Below, in pieces: positions 23,276 to 36,500 of a DNA stretch of 64,000 nucleotides. Numbering within the stretch: the stretch's first letter is position 1; each line of letters opens with the position of its first letter. A model generated the notes under the pieces. That model made no database searches and was not told the origin of the DNA. It saw only the letters and a program-made list of their open reading frames with translations. The position numbers and the translations under genes were made by a program. The DNA lies in the NCBI GenBank assembly GCA_036250195.1, contig JAVHZZ010000004.1, forward strand, positions 157,893,727 through 157,957,726, in the 5' to 3' direction. The DNA is from Mixophyes australis (lineage: Eukaryota > Chordata > Amphibia > Anura > Limnodynastidae).

Positions 23276-24893
23276 AATGTTGGTTTTTATACGATATCTA
23301 TCACAATTGCACCTTGGAATTTATTATTGTGTATTTGAGGGACAGAAGACTCCCCTTTATTTGTTCCTAGTGGCTGCATAAAATCAATTTGTATAGTAGG
23401 GACCGCAGATAGGGCTAACATTTCAAAAAAGTAAACCTGTGAGGAGCCCAAACTGGCTCATCACAGATGACAAAACTCTCAGCACTCAAGGGGTTATTAA
23501 TTTTATGCACAAAGAACACTCTGTATTACTGCTAACTTTCCTCAAAGTAAGCATCCTCTAATGTTGCTTTAGTAGGTGTATACAGAGTTCCCAAAGCTTT
23601 AGTAATGTTCTTAAGTAATACCTCCACTATATCTAAATTAAACAATATGGGTTCCACCTTCAGCTAGTCTTCTTCACTATGAGATGACCCCGCTATTGAA
23701 TCCCATGAATCGTACATAGAACTTGGCATATCCTACATATTTAATTCTATCTGTAATCTTGTTCTTTTATTACCCTGGTGTGTATATAAATCCTCTTTTG
23801 TTACAAAGCATTATCTCATCCAGTCCATTATCTCTTTAAATTGTTCTGATGGTGGACATTTTTTCCTAGTTTGAGGTATACTATCATCGCATAGGGGCTC
23901 TCCATAATCTGCTGTCATTTCCCATCATCTGCTGCACAGACTCTGAAGGCCACTTCCACTGGCTCCACAAGGGTACTAATAGAAAACATACTATTCTATC
24001 ACAATGTGTGCACAAATGACTTAGGGCTTAGCCAAGTTTTGTGCTCTTCAGTTACTTTGGGGTGGGCTCCAAATCAATGTCTCAAGTTATTTCTCTGATG
24101 TGCCCCAGATTGAAATATTCACCGTTCACCGCCAAAACTTCCACCAGCCTGAACCCAGAACTGATGAGACTGTCTTATGACTTGCACATAACGTTTTTGA
24201 CAGTTGCCTACTTTCCCGAATTTCCAGGAGGCTCCCGAATTTCGGAGGGAGTTCTACTGGAAGAGTAGGCAGCCTCCCAGGTTGTGGGGGAGCTGGGGCT
24301 TAAATGATTTCGCATCCCCCTCATACAATTGTCAAGTATGGTTTTTGCACATTTTCCTCTCAATAGTGCATCTGTGCTTTACCATACCAATAGTCAGGAT
24401 AGCAGTCTCTGGGTGCCTCCCTCTGCAGTTGCGATGCTGAAACCTACCGGCTCCTCATTTGGTGAATATTAAAATAAGCCTCATAATAAAAAAAAAAAAG
24501 CTCTCGCCACCATCCAGCAGGAAAGAGACCGGGAAAAAAGACCAATAGGAAGAGGAGCTACACTTTGTATACTCTTAGAGGCGTTTCTTTTTCTTGACTC
24601 CTCTCAGCAGAATAGGGAGTGAACCCATTCTTTAGGAGTGCCACAGAGTCTGCAGAGAAAAGATGCACTGATCTGTGTGCCACAAAAAGCCATGCAGCTT
24701 GAGGGTACAATAATTTTTCATGGCCTCCTCCAAGCTGCATATAATGGACAGCTCACATGGCACAAAAAAAGATTAATCCATTCCATTTTGCCAGCAGCTC
24801 TCGTTATGCATTCTATTGAACAAATCAGTGCAAGTGAACCCTTACACTGCCAATATAGTCTGCAGCATTATGCAATCAATGAGAATTTGCATA
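23276..24893. other. Intergenic sequence, nothing certain
   Basis: No gene was recognised. About 24205-24275 holds a fragment resembling the end of the hAT-type MITE at 12083-12395 (gttgcctactttcccgaat). Confidence 0.5.
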
Positions 24894-26286
24894 TAGTCAT
24901 AGCCAAAAGTTTAGAGAATGACACAAATAATATTTTTCACTGCTTCAGTTTTTATGATGCAGAATGTCATGAAGAGTGATGACATGAATTGCAATTAATT
25001 TCAAAGTCCCTCTTTGCCACGACGATGAACTTTAGTCCAAAAACATTTCCACTAAATTTCAGCCCTGCCACAAAAGGACCAGCTGACATCACGTCAGTGA
25101 TTCTATCGTTAACACAGGTGAGAGTGTTGATGAGGACAAGGCTGGAGATCACTCTGTCATGCTGATTGAGTTAGAATAACAAACTGGAAGCTTTAAAAGG
25201 AGGGTGGTGCTTGAAATTGTTGTTCTTCCTCTGTTAACCATGGTTACATGCAAGGAAACATGTGCAGTCATCATTGCTTTGAACAAAAAGGGCTTCACCG
25301 GCAAGGATATTGCTGCTAGTAAGGTTGCACCCACATCAACCATTTATCGGATCATTAAGAACTTCAAGGAGAGAAGTTTAATAGATGTGAAGAAGGCTTT
25401 AGGGCGCCCAACAGCAGCCAGCAAGCACCAGGACAGTCTACTAAAGTTGATTTAGCTGCGTGATCGGGGCACCATCAGCGCAGAGCTTGCTCAGGAATGG
25501 CAGCAGGCAGGTGTGAGTGCATCTGCACGCAGTGAGGCAAAGACTTTTGAAGGATGGCCTGGTGTCAAGGCAGCCATAAAAAAAAAAAAACACTTGAGTC
25601 CAGAAAAAACATCAGGGACAGACTGATATTCTGCAAAAGGTACAGGGATTTGACTGCTGAGGACTGGGGTAAAGTCCTTTTCTCTGATGAATCCCCTTTC
25701 AGATTGTTTGCAGCATCTGGAAAAAAACGCTTGTTTGGAGAAGGAAAGGCTAGTGCTACCATCAGTCCTGTGTCATGCCAACAGGAATGCATCCTGAGAC
25801 CATTCGTGTGTGGAGTTGCTTCTCAGCCAAGGGAGTGGGCTCACTCACAATTTTGCCTAAGAACACTGCCATAAATAAAGAATGGTACCAAACCATTCTC
25901 CAAGAGCAACTTCGAAATTTTGGGTCCATGGCCAGGAAACTCCCTAGACCTTAATCCCATTGAGAACTTGTGGTCAGTCAAAAACCCACAAATTCTGACA
26001 AACTCCAAGCATTGATTAGGCAAGATTGGGAAGCCATCAGTCAGTATGTGGCCCATTAATTGATTAACAGCATGCTAGGTCTTCCAAAAGAAGGATCAAC
26101 ACTGCAAATACTCTTTGCATAAACTTAATGTAATTGTCAATAAAAGCCTTTGACACTTATGAAATGCTTATAATTTTACTTCATTATACCATAGCAACAT
26201 CTGACAAAAAGGTCTAAAAACACTGAAGCAGCAAACTCTGTGAAAAACAAAATTTGTGTCATTCTCAAAAATTTTGCCCATGACTG
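24894..26286 (+). mobile_element. Tc1-like transposon with dead transposase
   Basis: Inverted ends (left tagtcatagccaaaagttta, right tttgcccatgactg, both with gaatgacacaaat or its complement further in) are flanked by TA at 24892-24893 and 26287-26288. Inside is a broken Tc1 transposase on the plus strand. The 1.39-kb length is short for an intact Tc1 because of internal deletions. Confidence 0.9.
25204..25990 (+). pseudogene. Tc1 transposase remnant
   Basis: The N-terminal helix-turn-helix part reads IIALNKKGFTGKDIAASKV, STIYRIIKNFKE and GRPTAASKHQD. The catalytic part has RDLTAEDWGKVLFSDESPF and, in another frame, SLDLNPIENLW with the last acidic residue. The segment that should hold the middle catalytic Asp (HDGAPCH in the family) is absent between about 25915 and 25925. 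Stops at 25453 and later, and frame changes, also inactivate it. Confidence 0.88.
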
Positions 26287-26587
26287 TAGTGTAAACAATA
26301 CAAATACAATAAAACAAAAAAGTTAAGCATCCCATGCTTGCTACAACTTATTAGGATTCATCAGTTCCAACTGTGCACTATGGATGTTGTATGACCTATT
26401 CTGATACATAATCTATCAGAGTCCCATTATTTAGAAACAAAAATCTGTGTTACTGGGACTAATTTAAGAAGAGAATTGGGTCTACCGGCAAAAGATATGG
26501 GTAGTCCCCAACCTGCAGGCTACTTTAGTATTAACAGCCTGGTGATGTGAGTATACAAGCAGCCAGAGCATATTTGCAAATTTAGAC

Positions 26588-26712
26588 AGGGGCCTGGCCC
26601 AATCCACGCCATTAGGGGCCTGGCCCAATCCACGCCATTAGGGGCCTGGCCCAATCCACGCCATTAGGGGCCTGGCCCAATCCACGCCATTAGGGGCCTG
26701 GCCCAATCCACG
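26588..26712 (+). repeat. 26-bp tandem repeat, nearly five copies
   Basis: Head-to-tail copies of a 26-base unit beginning aggggcctggcccaatccac. Four full copies are identical and a fifth is partial, so the array is young. There are no spacers, so it is a minisatellite and not a CRISPR. Confidence 0.97.
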
Positions 26713-27284
26713 CATGAAATTAGTAGGAATAAGCCAGGAAGTAGGAGCAGAACAGGATTGAGAGGAAAGGAAGCAAAGGTTGTGAAGTAGGCATTAGGAT
26801 GGGAAGAAGGAGGAAAGTGGGATAGAGGCTTCTGGAGGCTCATCTTACCTGTCCAGTGAATGAAGGAGGTCTGAGGATGCTTGGTGTCTGTTGGTGGAGT
26901 TTGTGTTGTGATTGGTAGGTGGGTATGTTTGTATTTACTATTATGTTAATATGGGTGAATCTAGGTTGTATTCTAGAAATATAAAAGTTCAGTTCCTTGT
27001 AGCGTTGATACTCTTACAGCAAAGCAGACTTGCTCTCCCTAGAGCCAGATGATTTTTAGTGTAAAAACATGAAACTGGATGTCATGTATGTACTTGGGTT
27101 TTCTATAGATAATATAGAATCTTGTTTTATTACCATTTGTTCCCAATTGTAAAGCGCTGTGGAGTAAATTGCGCTATATAAAGCAATGTTAATAACAATC
27201 TATGACTACTAAGCTGTGAATAGTATGAAGTGCAAGTGAGTGTGTATGAGCGCTTAAAAGGATATCGACAAAACTAAATATTAT
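26713..27284. other. Intergenic sequence downstream of KIN, mostly unique
   Basis: No gene was recognised. A V-SINE-like tail (gtaaagcgctgtgg and gcgctatataaa) lies at about 27150-27185. Confidence 0.5.
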
Positions 27285-27290
27285 TTTATT
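27285..27290 (-). terminator. KIN: Poly(A) signal of KIN
   Basis: AATAAA on the minus strand, about 220 bases after the KIN stop. It is a canonical hexamer in a suitable position. Confidence 0.65.
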
Positions 27291-27511
27291 ATAGGAAAGC
27301 CAAAACAAAGAAATTTACTTCCATTATTTGGGCAATGAACAGATTTTAATAATAAAATGTAGAAACCAGCAAAGTAAGAAGATCCAAGCTGAGACTTGCA
27401 GTGGATCCTCCTCAGTGAGTTATCTATAAACATATACAGTCCATGAAAACCCTGACACAGTAGAGTTTTGTATCTTTCCAGCAGATATTTGTTGTGCACT
27501 ATACACTGCAA

Positions 27512-27574
27512 TTATGCCACCTTGGAAAAATCCTCATAAGGGAGACTTTCCACTCTCTGTCCTTTCAATGGACC
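27512..27574 (-). CDS. KIN: KIN exon 13 (C-terminus, stop)
   Basis: Encodes GPLKGQRVESLPYEDFSKVA and the TAA stop (residues 370-389). This is the end of the second SH3-like module. Acceptor cttacag on the minus strand. Confidence 0.96.
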   Translation of the reverse strand, partial: GPLKGQRVESLPYEDFSKVA

Positions 27575-30500
27575 CTGTAAGCAAGACAAACAAAACACAT
27601 TACACGGTAACCAGGAGATTTGCAAAATCCTCCAAACAAAATTTTATAAACAACAGATTTCGAGTTTGATGTGTTCCACATAAGTGTGCTTGACCACACT
27701 CTTCCTGCATTTTTGTTATAAGTAACCTTACACCACTACTCTATGTAGTTGGGGGCCCTGCTGCTTCCACTAGCAGTCTGTGACTTCCTGTTTGCCTTCG
27801 TTACCCTCCTCCTATCAAAGAACTACCAGAGTTTTTCTACCACAGCACAATTCAAAACTTGAGAGTATAAGCTTCATTCATAATTATATCCCCCAAAAGG
27901 CAGAAACCACTTATTTAAGCAGTCAGCTAGGAAATTTGCATCTTTAAAATCCACTAGTAATTATTGTGAATTAGTTTACAGTTAGCTGTGGGCTAGCACA
28001 ACAGTTAATTGGCGTTTGTGGTACACTACTTAAGGGAACTTAATCTAAACCTTGTTCTCATGAGTGCATATTTTCAAATTTGAATTTTTGTTCCTTGGAG
28101 ACACAGGTGGATTAATCATCATTTCCACTAGTTTGAGACAGTCACCTGTGCTCTCGGAGGAAATCCACAAATCATACACACAGGGTGTACTTCATACTTC
28201 AGGTATAAAGTGGAGTACCTAGGACTTGGGCAATGATGCATGCTCCCTCACTTTCTGAGTGAGGTTTGGTGAAGTCGGAAGTGGGCATGCTCTCAAGCAT
28301 ATATGTGAGCATCCTAAAGTCCCGATTGCCTAGAAGTTGATTCTACACCCCCTGTAAAAGTAGGAAAATGTAACAAAAACAGACCCTGCTCCAGAGAACT
28401 AGTCTAAAAAGATGAAAACCGAAAACTTTTTACATGACCAGATCCTTGCAAATAGACACTTTATAAATAACATTTTTTTTTGTTTTTGTTTGGTCTTGCT
28501 GACCTTTTATTCACATCTGATTACATTTACAAACATTAAAGAAAAGAAAATGCAGTATACTTACTGAGTCAATTATGATTGTAGCAGAAAAACTCTTCTC
28601 ATTTATACAATCCAGGATGCCAATATGTCCTTTATAGCCTCCATTTAAAATCAGAACTTTCTTTCCTGGTATATGAAAGAAAAAATATAGTTACACAATT
28701 TTTTTTACATTCAGCAGGACCAGTGACATCCAGTCAGCAGACAAGGATTCAGTAAGGAGTCTGGTGTAACCGATGTACAGAAATGTAATGTTCTTCTAAG
28801 TGGAAAACCAAAATTTCTCCTACATGTCCAGAAATGTAATATCTGCGTAATGTAATTTAATATAGTGTAATCCAGTGGTTCCCAAACTGTGTGGGCTGTG
28901 TTGGCTGTGTGCCTAGGCTCCCTGGGGTGCCTTGGAGATCTCACGGGGGTGCCTCGGCCAGGGCCAGTGGTAAGCAAGGCAGGGGACTAATTGGTAATTA
29001 TTTTGGCTTAGGGGTGCCTTGAAAAATTTTTGGAGACCCTAAGGGTGTCTTGAACTGAAAAAGTTTGTAATCCACTGGTGTAAACCATAATACACTTTCT
29101 ATATAGATTTGTTCCATCTTTTTTGTACTTTTCATTAATGTATAACTAATTGAAATATGCCTGTCACATTAAACAGCAACAAACGTCCATGCATAAAAAC
29201 TAGTATTCTAGACCAGATTAGAGATGTGCAGTGTGTGTGTTTAAAAACACATGTAAATATATGTACGCCCAAATTCAACAAGGAGCGGACGTGAAAATAT
29301 TTGTTGTGATGAATACTGGTGTAGGTCTGCTCTACTAGACAGGACACTGCAGGAAACATCCAATACATATATGGACTACAAAATAACAAAGAAAAAAAAA
29401 AGAAAACGCACAGAACAAGTAAACAAAAAACTATTCAACAAATGTCATCTTTAAATAATATAGGGATTAATGAGAAAACATTAAAAATAAGAAGGTTTAA
29501 CTTTTCCATGATATACATTCCTTATGATGTAATTAAATACATATTTACAGTTGCTCTTGATTGCAAACACATGTAATAGCATGCATACTCAGCTGTCATT
29601 ACTAGTAATCACCACTTAGACTAGACCTGGAGCAAGAGATACGGCTGAAAACCAAGTACCTCAGAGTACCCAGAGCTTTAATTGGATGCTGCTATGTGTG
29701 TCCGATGTTGGCACGCCCTTACTGCACATTGACAATGCCCCTTCCCCGTCCTGTGCCCTCCCTGAAATTAGTAAGTGCCCCTTGTCCTGAGGCTGAATTG
29801 AATGTGGCCGCGTTCTGTGGCGAATGGTCTTGTTCTAGGCATGCACAGAGTGATTTTGCGAATGGTACACACAGAAAAACAAAAAAAACGCTCTTTACGT
29901 CCCTTGATCAATGGGGCCCATTGTTTTTGTTTTTTGTCACTGAAATTTACACAAACAAAACAACCCACAACAAAAACAGTTGTCCCTGGCCATGCACACT
30001 TCACACAGACATGAAAACAATGAATACATGTGCCTAAAAAGTTGTATATAGAAATTAAAGAAGCATAAAACACCTCAAACAACCAAGTGGGGAAATTTAT
30101 TTTTATTTTTTTACCTGGGGCTGGGATTACAGTTTCTAGATGCGTCTGATCCAACTTCAGTTTATCACCTGAATCAACAAGTTTCACAATTGCTGTATAT
30201 CTATCAACTACTTCCTGAAAATAAGAACACATGGGATCACGTTCTCCTTGTACCATAAAATAGCCATCTAGTCACAGCTGTAATATGCTTTACTACACCA
30301 ACACTAATAATAGTGGCAGCACAAGACAGAAATGTTATGTAAAGGACAGCAGAATAGGAGACAAGTAGACAGATGCGTGATAGGAGATAATGTACCATAC
30401 CCTTCTTTCTAGTAGGCCCAGATAGTTTGTCCTACCTTCAGCAGGACAAAGCATATACAAACATCAGGTAGATTAGAGTCTCCATTTCTTACCTGGAACA

Positions 30501-33500
30501 TTAAACTCCTCCTATCTTTATATCCATTGCTTTTACAAAGCACAAGTTATATTTGGTGTAATTGTTGTTTAATTTTATCAATTCATCACTTAACTCTTTA
30601 CTTATGTACATGTTAATATAGATCATAACTTTTATTATAATCCATTGCACCATTTTGTACCTGGACAAGTATATATCCAATTTTCCTTTCGGTTAATCAT
30701 CAAGAGGCATGGACATCTTTACTCTCTCACAGAGTTAAAAAGTAGGTTACTGTTTATATATGCTCCCAATTTCCTCACTGTACTTAACTAGGAGAATACT
30801 GATAGTACAGAATAAATATTAAACAAACCATTAAACATTGTAATCAGTGGTCGTTACCTTTATCACAGCTTTCTTCTTGTGATATCTGTCCCCCAACTTC
30901 TTTGTTACAATTTTCACAACAATCTCCTTACAAAAAAAAACCAAAAAACAATTAAATAAAAAAACCACAAATATTACCATTTGTACTTGTTCTTCTCCCC
31001 TATGAGCCAATATTTTCTACCTCCATTGTCTGCTAACAGCTTCTAATATTGCTACAAACCCATAAAGAATGGGCAACCCATAACTGGGTTGTTTGCCACC
31101 CAACCCAGTAATGGGTTGGGTGGCAAAGCGGCCAATAAATTAACATTATTTAAAGATAGACAAGCCTTTTGAAAAGGGATAGGCAAGTGACTGCAATTTT
31201 AGCTTGGCTGTGTGGTCACCACGAATGAGCTTCTTTATATGTGACCCACCAATGTTGTTGAAGTTCTGGCTGTTTGATGATCAGGCAGAATATCTGGATC
31301 TTCACATGTATGTCCACTTAAGTAACCTTTCGCCTAAGTATATCATACTATTGCTGCCATCACATCCCAATATTGACATTTTTTCTCTGGCGCAGACGTT
31401 GATGGTATAAATAGGTACAGTGTATTCTATAGTAGCTTAGTACAGAATCTCTTGTATTTTCAATTACAATATTATTGCAGCAATATCTAATGTACACCAA
31501 GTTTTTAAGAAAAAGTATAAAAAAAAAAAAAAAAGTTAAATGTTTTTAAAAAGACTTATGGATATAATGAAATCTGATGAATGTTGTTAAAATATGCTAT
31601 CCCAGACTATCTTGCACTTTTAAGTGTGAATTGTTTGGTTCTGCATATGTTAACTCACAGGCTGCAACCAATAGTCTGTTCGCTCTGTTTTCTTCTTCTG
31701 CGCCTCCATCTACAAAACATAAAACAAAAAAGACATTTGGGAATGAATTTCCAACAAATCATAAAAACTTGTTTAACTTATTAGTCTAATCCTTTTCCAA
31801 TTATATTTATTTTCAATGGAACAAAATTCCCCTCGCAATGAGAACTTTCTAAAATAGCATCCGTTCTGATAAGCTAATGGAACATTTACATAGAAATTTG
31901 TGGATGTTAGGAGTAGCTTTACTAGTATTTTATGTTTAGTGGTTCTTTAAGGTTACATAAAATTATTTCAAGTCATTGATGAGGAGTCAAATAAATAAAT
32001 AAAAACATAAAATAGGAAATTGGCGCTTGGGGAAAGGGATCAAATAGAAAAGGAAACAAATTAATCTAAAGTGAACTTCCACACGGATATTGGATAATAT
32101 GACTGATTTACTCAAACTATGCCTCTATGCACTAGATAATGGATAAAAAAAAGCACTAGCATTACAAAACCCAATGTGTAATTGACATAAAATGTAAAAA
32201 GACCTCATAGTATTTTGCAGTCTAACTGTATGGCATGTTCGATATGTTGTCCCTATGCATTTTGTCGTCATGACTTCATCGGGGGATCCCTCCTCCTGGT
32301 AGGAGGATCACAGAAGCCTTCCCTGGAAAGATGCTAACCACACTTCTACAACGTCAAATGACCAACAGAAGACTGTTTAAGCCTGTCACTATGTGAATAT
32401 TAGAAGTGCAATTCTTATCTTTAATAAACAGCACTTCACTATATCACTTAATTAGTCATGATTGAGTGAGTTCATGTACAGAGTGGATGAACATCGGGCA
32501 CATTAACATTAAGTACACATTACCACATGTTTGCTATTAACATCCGCTGGGAGTCTGTTGTGTGCTGCTTGATCTATATCTAAATATATATCTACCTCTA
32601 CTTAGCACTGTCGGACTGTGATTTTTTTTTTTTTTTTTTTTTTTTTACCATAATGATAGTGACTAAGTCCTAGGAAATATTTATTTTATATTTTACATTG
32701 TGTCATTTAATTACCTTGTTAGAAGCTGTGACATAATGGTTTATTGTAGGTGTTACAGGTCTAAATTTATGGCACGAAAGACTGCAGAATACTATAGAAA
32801 TTATAATTATTTTTTTTCTGACAAGGTGTGTTTACATTTTATGTCGATTACACATTAGTTTTGTTGTTTTTTGGTTTTTTTCATACTAGTGCTCTTTTAT
32901 CCATTTTCTGGTGGATAGCGGCACAGTTTGAGTAAATCAGTCATATTATCCAATATCACTGTGGAAGTACACATAGGGTTCACTTGTTTCCCTGCCTATT
33001 TGATCCCTATCTCCTAGCGTCGATTTCCTGTTTTTGATTAATTTGACTATTAATAAGAGTGCAGACAGCTTCCAATTCCCTTTCCTATTTTATCCCAGAG
33101 AGCTTCCCCCACTGGAGTTTATTTTGGCTAAACCATTGATGAGAACACATACTTTTGAATGCTGGGGATCACACTAGAGGTTTTATAATCTAAAATTATA
33201 ACTTTGTGAGTCAGAGAGAGTATACTAATTTGAAAAGAAATAATATATTCAGAGAATACCACACGAATCCAGCAGTATTATGGAACTGTACAGAGGATGT
33301 ACATATTAATACCTGGCCAAAGGCTCAAAAGACTTCCAATCTCTCTCACTAAACAGAACTAAGCAAGTCCTACCTCAATTATTTCATCGAGTGCAGATTT
33401 TTTCTTCTTCTCTTTAGCTTGGCTCTGGGTGGGATCTTTTCGTTTTACTGCCCCTGTCAATGCAGCAGATTTTAGTGCATTGGATGCAAGAGAACTAGAA

Positions 33501-36500
33501 CTGGAAGAGGAAAGAGATCGAAATGATAATCAGCATTTTATGTACATGTTGTGCAATATACACAGTGCTGGACTGTATGTAAGAAGACCTCACCTGGGCT
33601 TTGAAGAAGATGATCCTGCGATACTTGCTCCTTTACCCAAATTAAATGTAACTTTGGAGAAAAACAAAGTGACAACAAGGTTAATTTTCATAATAATGTC
33701 ATGATGTACAGTGCTGTGTTCATGGGACATTATGGCCATATAACTAAACAAGCCAACATCCGGTAAGCATGTGTGATCAGCTTCATTTTTGTAAAATGAT
33801 TTACCAATGGGAAGTATTTACATAGACTGCAGGAGAAAACGCATACCTTTCTCTTCCTCGTTTTCTCTGCTTAATTCTGTGTAGACAGGAGTGTCCTGTA
33901 AATTAGAAACACACAGATATGCAATAATTCAACACAATGTCTTGATATAATTTATTGTACACATTATCGGATATACAAGAATAACTGAAGCACCAACTAC
34001 AAGTGTGAGTATGAGGTGTAATAAATGATTATTGCACTTTCATTCCAAGTCTACTTCACATTTAGTTTGGTCTCTCAGTGGATGAAAATGACAAAGATAA
34101 AACCACACTTTGTCTACACCTTTGGTAGTCACTTTAACGGTGCTGATAACATCGACAGCGACTCCCACGACCAAAAATTCACGAAACCCACTTACCCGAC
34201 TTGTAATAAATGCTGACTGACCTTAAGAATAACCAATGCAGTCCCCGACAGTGTATTAATAAATCACGATCACAGGAATAACGGCAGCCTCTTTTCACGT
34301 CATTTTAAAGTGCGACCTCTATATCACTATTTTTAAAGTGGCAATGCCGCTTTAAAATTGGAGCCAACCATTAGCGTTAGGAATAAAGTTAGTGTTTGGG
34401 ACCCGGCATACCCGCTTTTAAAATAGTGATATAGAGGTCGCACTTTAAAATGACGTGAAAAGAGGCTGGCGTTACTCCTGTGATGGTGATTTATTAATAC
34501 ACTGTAGGGGACTGCATTGATCATTCTTAAGGCCAGTCACCATTTATTACGAGTCGGGCAAGTGACTTTCGTAATTGTACTGTCAGCCTACTGCTTGTCG
34601 TTTAAACCAGCTCCGCAAATTCGTACCCCACCCGTCTACACATGGATTCCAACTTAAGAGCACAGACACACTATAGTGTGCAGTCACTAGAGTTACTCTG
34701 CAATCACCTGTCCGTGAACACAGCTTAAATACATCTGGAAATACGGACTTCATTTTTACTTGCTTTACGGCAAAGAAATAGGCTGATTGTGACCACACAG
34801 AGAATAAGCATAGAATGCTATACTATATAAAACTTTCAGAAAATATTTTAAGAGGTTTTACACATATGGACACACCCCGTTTCAGTGAGGATCCTTACCA
34901 CCACAGCCACCACTGGCAGCTTCAATATTAGATTACTAAATACTTATAATTTGTTATAAATAAAATAAGAATTGCCTATAAACTGCTTTTTTATTGGGTG
35001 ATCCAAAATGGTTTTGCATCTTTGTACTTCTATTACTTTCCTGATGACAAACAAAGCACGGTAGAAAAACACAAACAAACCAAAACAGAAGGGGGGGGAA
35101 AAAAAAAAAAAAAGGTCATCTTCAGTTCTACACTATTTGCTTTTCATTTTATTCTCTGAATTTTTTAGTTATCTTCATTCAGGTGGAGGTAAACATGGGC
35201 AAGTATGTGTAGAAAACTATGTATTGTGGTAAACATGGGTATTTCAATGGATAACTAGCAGCTTTTAAAACTATAACTTTTAGGAAATACATTGGGGTTT
35301 TTTGAGATTTTGTTTTTGAACCGTGTTACAACAGAATGAAAAAGATTGAGAACCACTGCTGTAGCACCAAGAATCGGTTGTACCAAATGCAACATTATTA
35401 CAAGAACGAAAGAGGGGGGGGGGGGGGGGCACACAAACAGCAGACCTGCCTGACTGTCAAGCTCTTACAGCACGGTGGCTCAGTGGTTAGCATTTCTGCC
35501 TCCCAGCACTGGGGTCATGAGTTCAATTCCCAACCATGGCCTTATCTGTGTGGAGTTTGTATGTTCTCCCCGTGTTCGCGTGGGTTTCCTCCGGGTGCTC
35601 CGGTTTCCTCCCACACTCCAAAAGCATACTAGTAGGTTAATTGGCTGCTATCAAATTGACCCTAGTCTGTCTGAGTGTGTGTGTGTTGGGAAATTTATAC
35701 TGTAAGCTCCAATGGGGCAGGGACTGATGTGAGTGAGTTCTCTGTACAGCACTACGAAATTAGTGGCGCTATATAAATAAATGATGATGATTTTAATCCT
35801 TGTATTCTTTTCTTGACAAAACCTAATATTAATTATTCCTTGCCCATCCAAGCATTAAAGTGTAAAAAGGAAAATAAAATAATGCAGCAATAAACTTGAA
35901 ACTATATAAAAGTATGCAAGAGTTGCGAACATTGCACCGAGTTAAACATACCTCCTCTCTTTCACCTTTGCCCCTTTTAACTTGCTCCTCAATAAATTTT
36001 AAAGTCCTCTCCTCATCATCAAGATCTTGCTTCTTCTTTTTCTCTTGCTCTTGCTGCCTCTGGATTGTTTCCGGATCCCTGTCTATATACTGAATGTACC
36101 AGCCCTTTGGCGTTTCATCCACTTTACATAAACCTAAGGGAATATAAAAGTAGGAAGCTGTATAAAGCCAAATCAATGAAAACCAATGCATAGGTTTGAT
36201 GTAAAGCTCAAAAGGCAGAGCTGAGCGACACACACACACACGGACCAAAAATAATATGGCATGGTGCAATCTGAGTAATGAGAAGAAATTCCAGATGGAA
36301 AAACAAGTCACTGGGGGAAGATTCAATTAACCGCGACGGGTGGCTCTTGTCGTGTGCTCCTGTGCACACTTCCAGTTAATACGTTACTGAAATCTTCGCT
36401 GACTCCTTTTTAAAGTGTGAGCAAATACAGGCAAAGATTTCAGGCCAGACATCACAGCGGAGCAAAAAACTGAATTTGAGTATTTGCCACCATCTCTACT

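Noticed and set aside
23022..23381. 119-codon frame with Tyr/Ile/Thr repeats
   Set aside because: Translation of an AT/AC microsatellite.
26588..26712. Regular repeats that could suggest a CRISPR array
   Set aside because: Units are head to tail without spacers, in a vertebrate genome.
29768..30256. 162-codon minus-strand open frame
   Set aside because: Only 30115-30214 is real (KIN exon 11); the rest is intron readthrough.
35467..35540. tRNA-like sequence with A and B boxes
   Set aside because: It is the head of a V-SINE continuing into SINE body and tail; no complete tRNA cloverleaf or anticodon function is supported.
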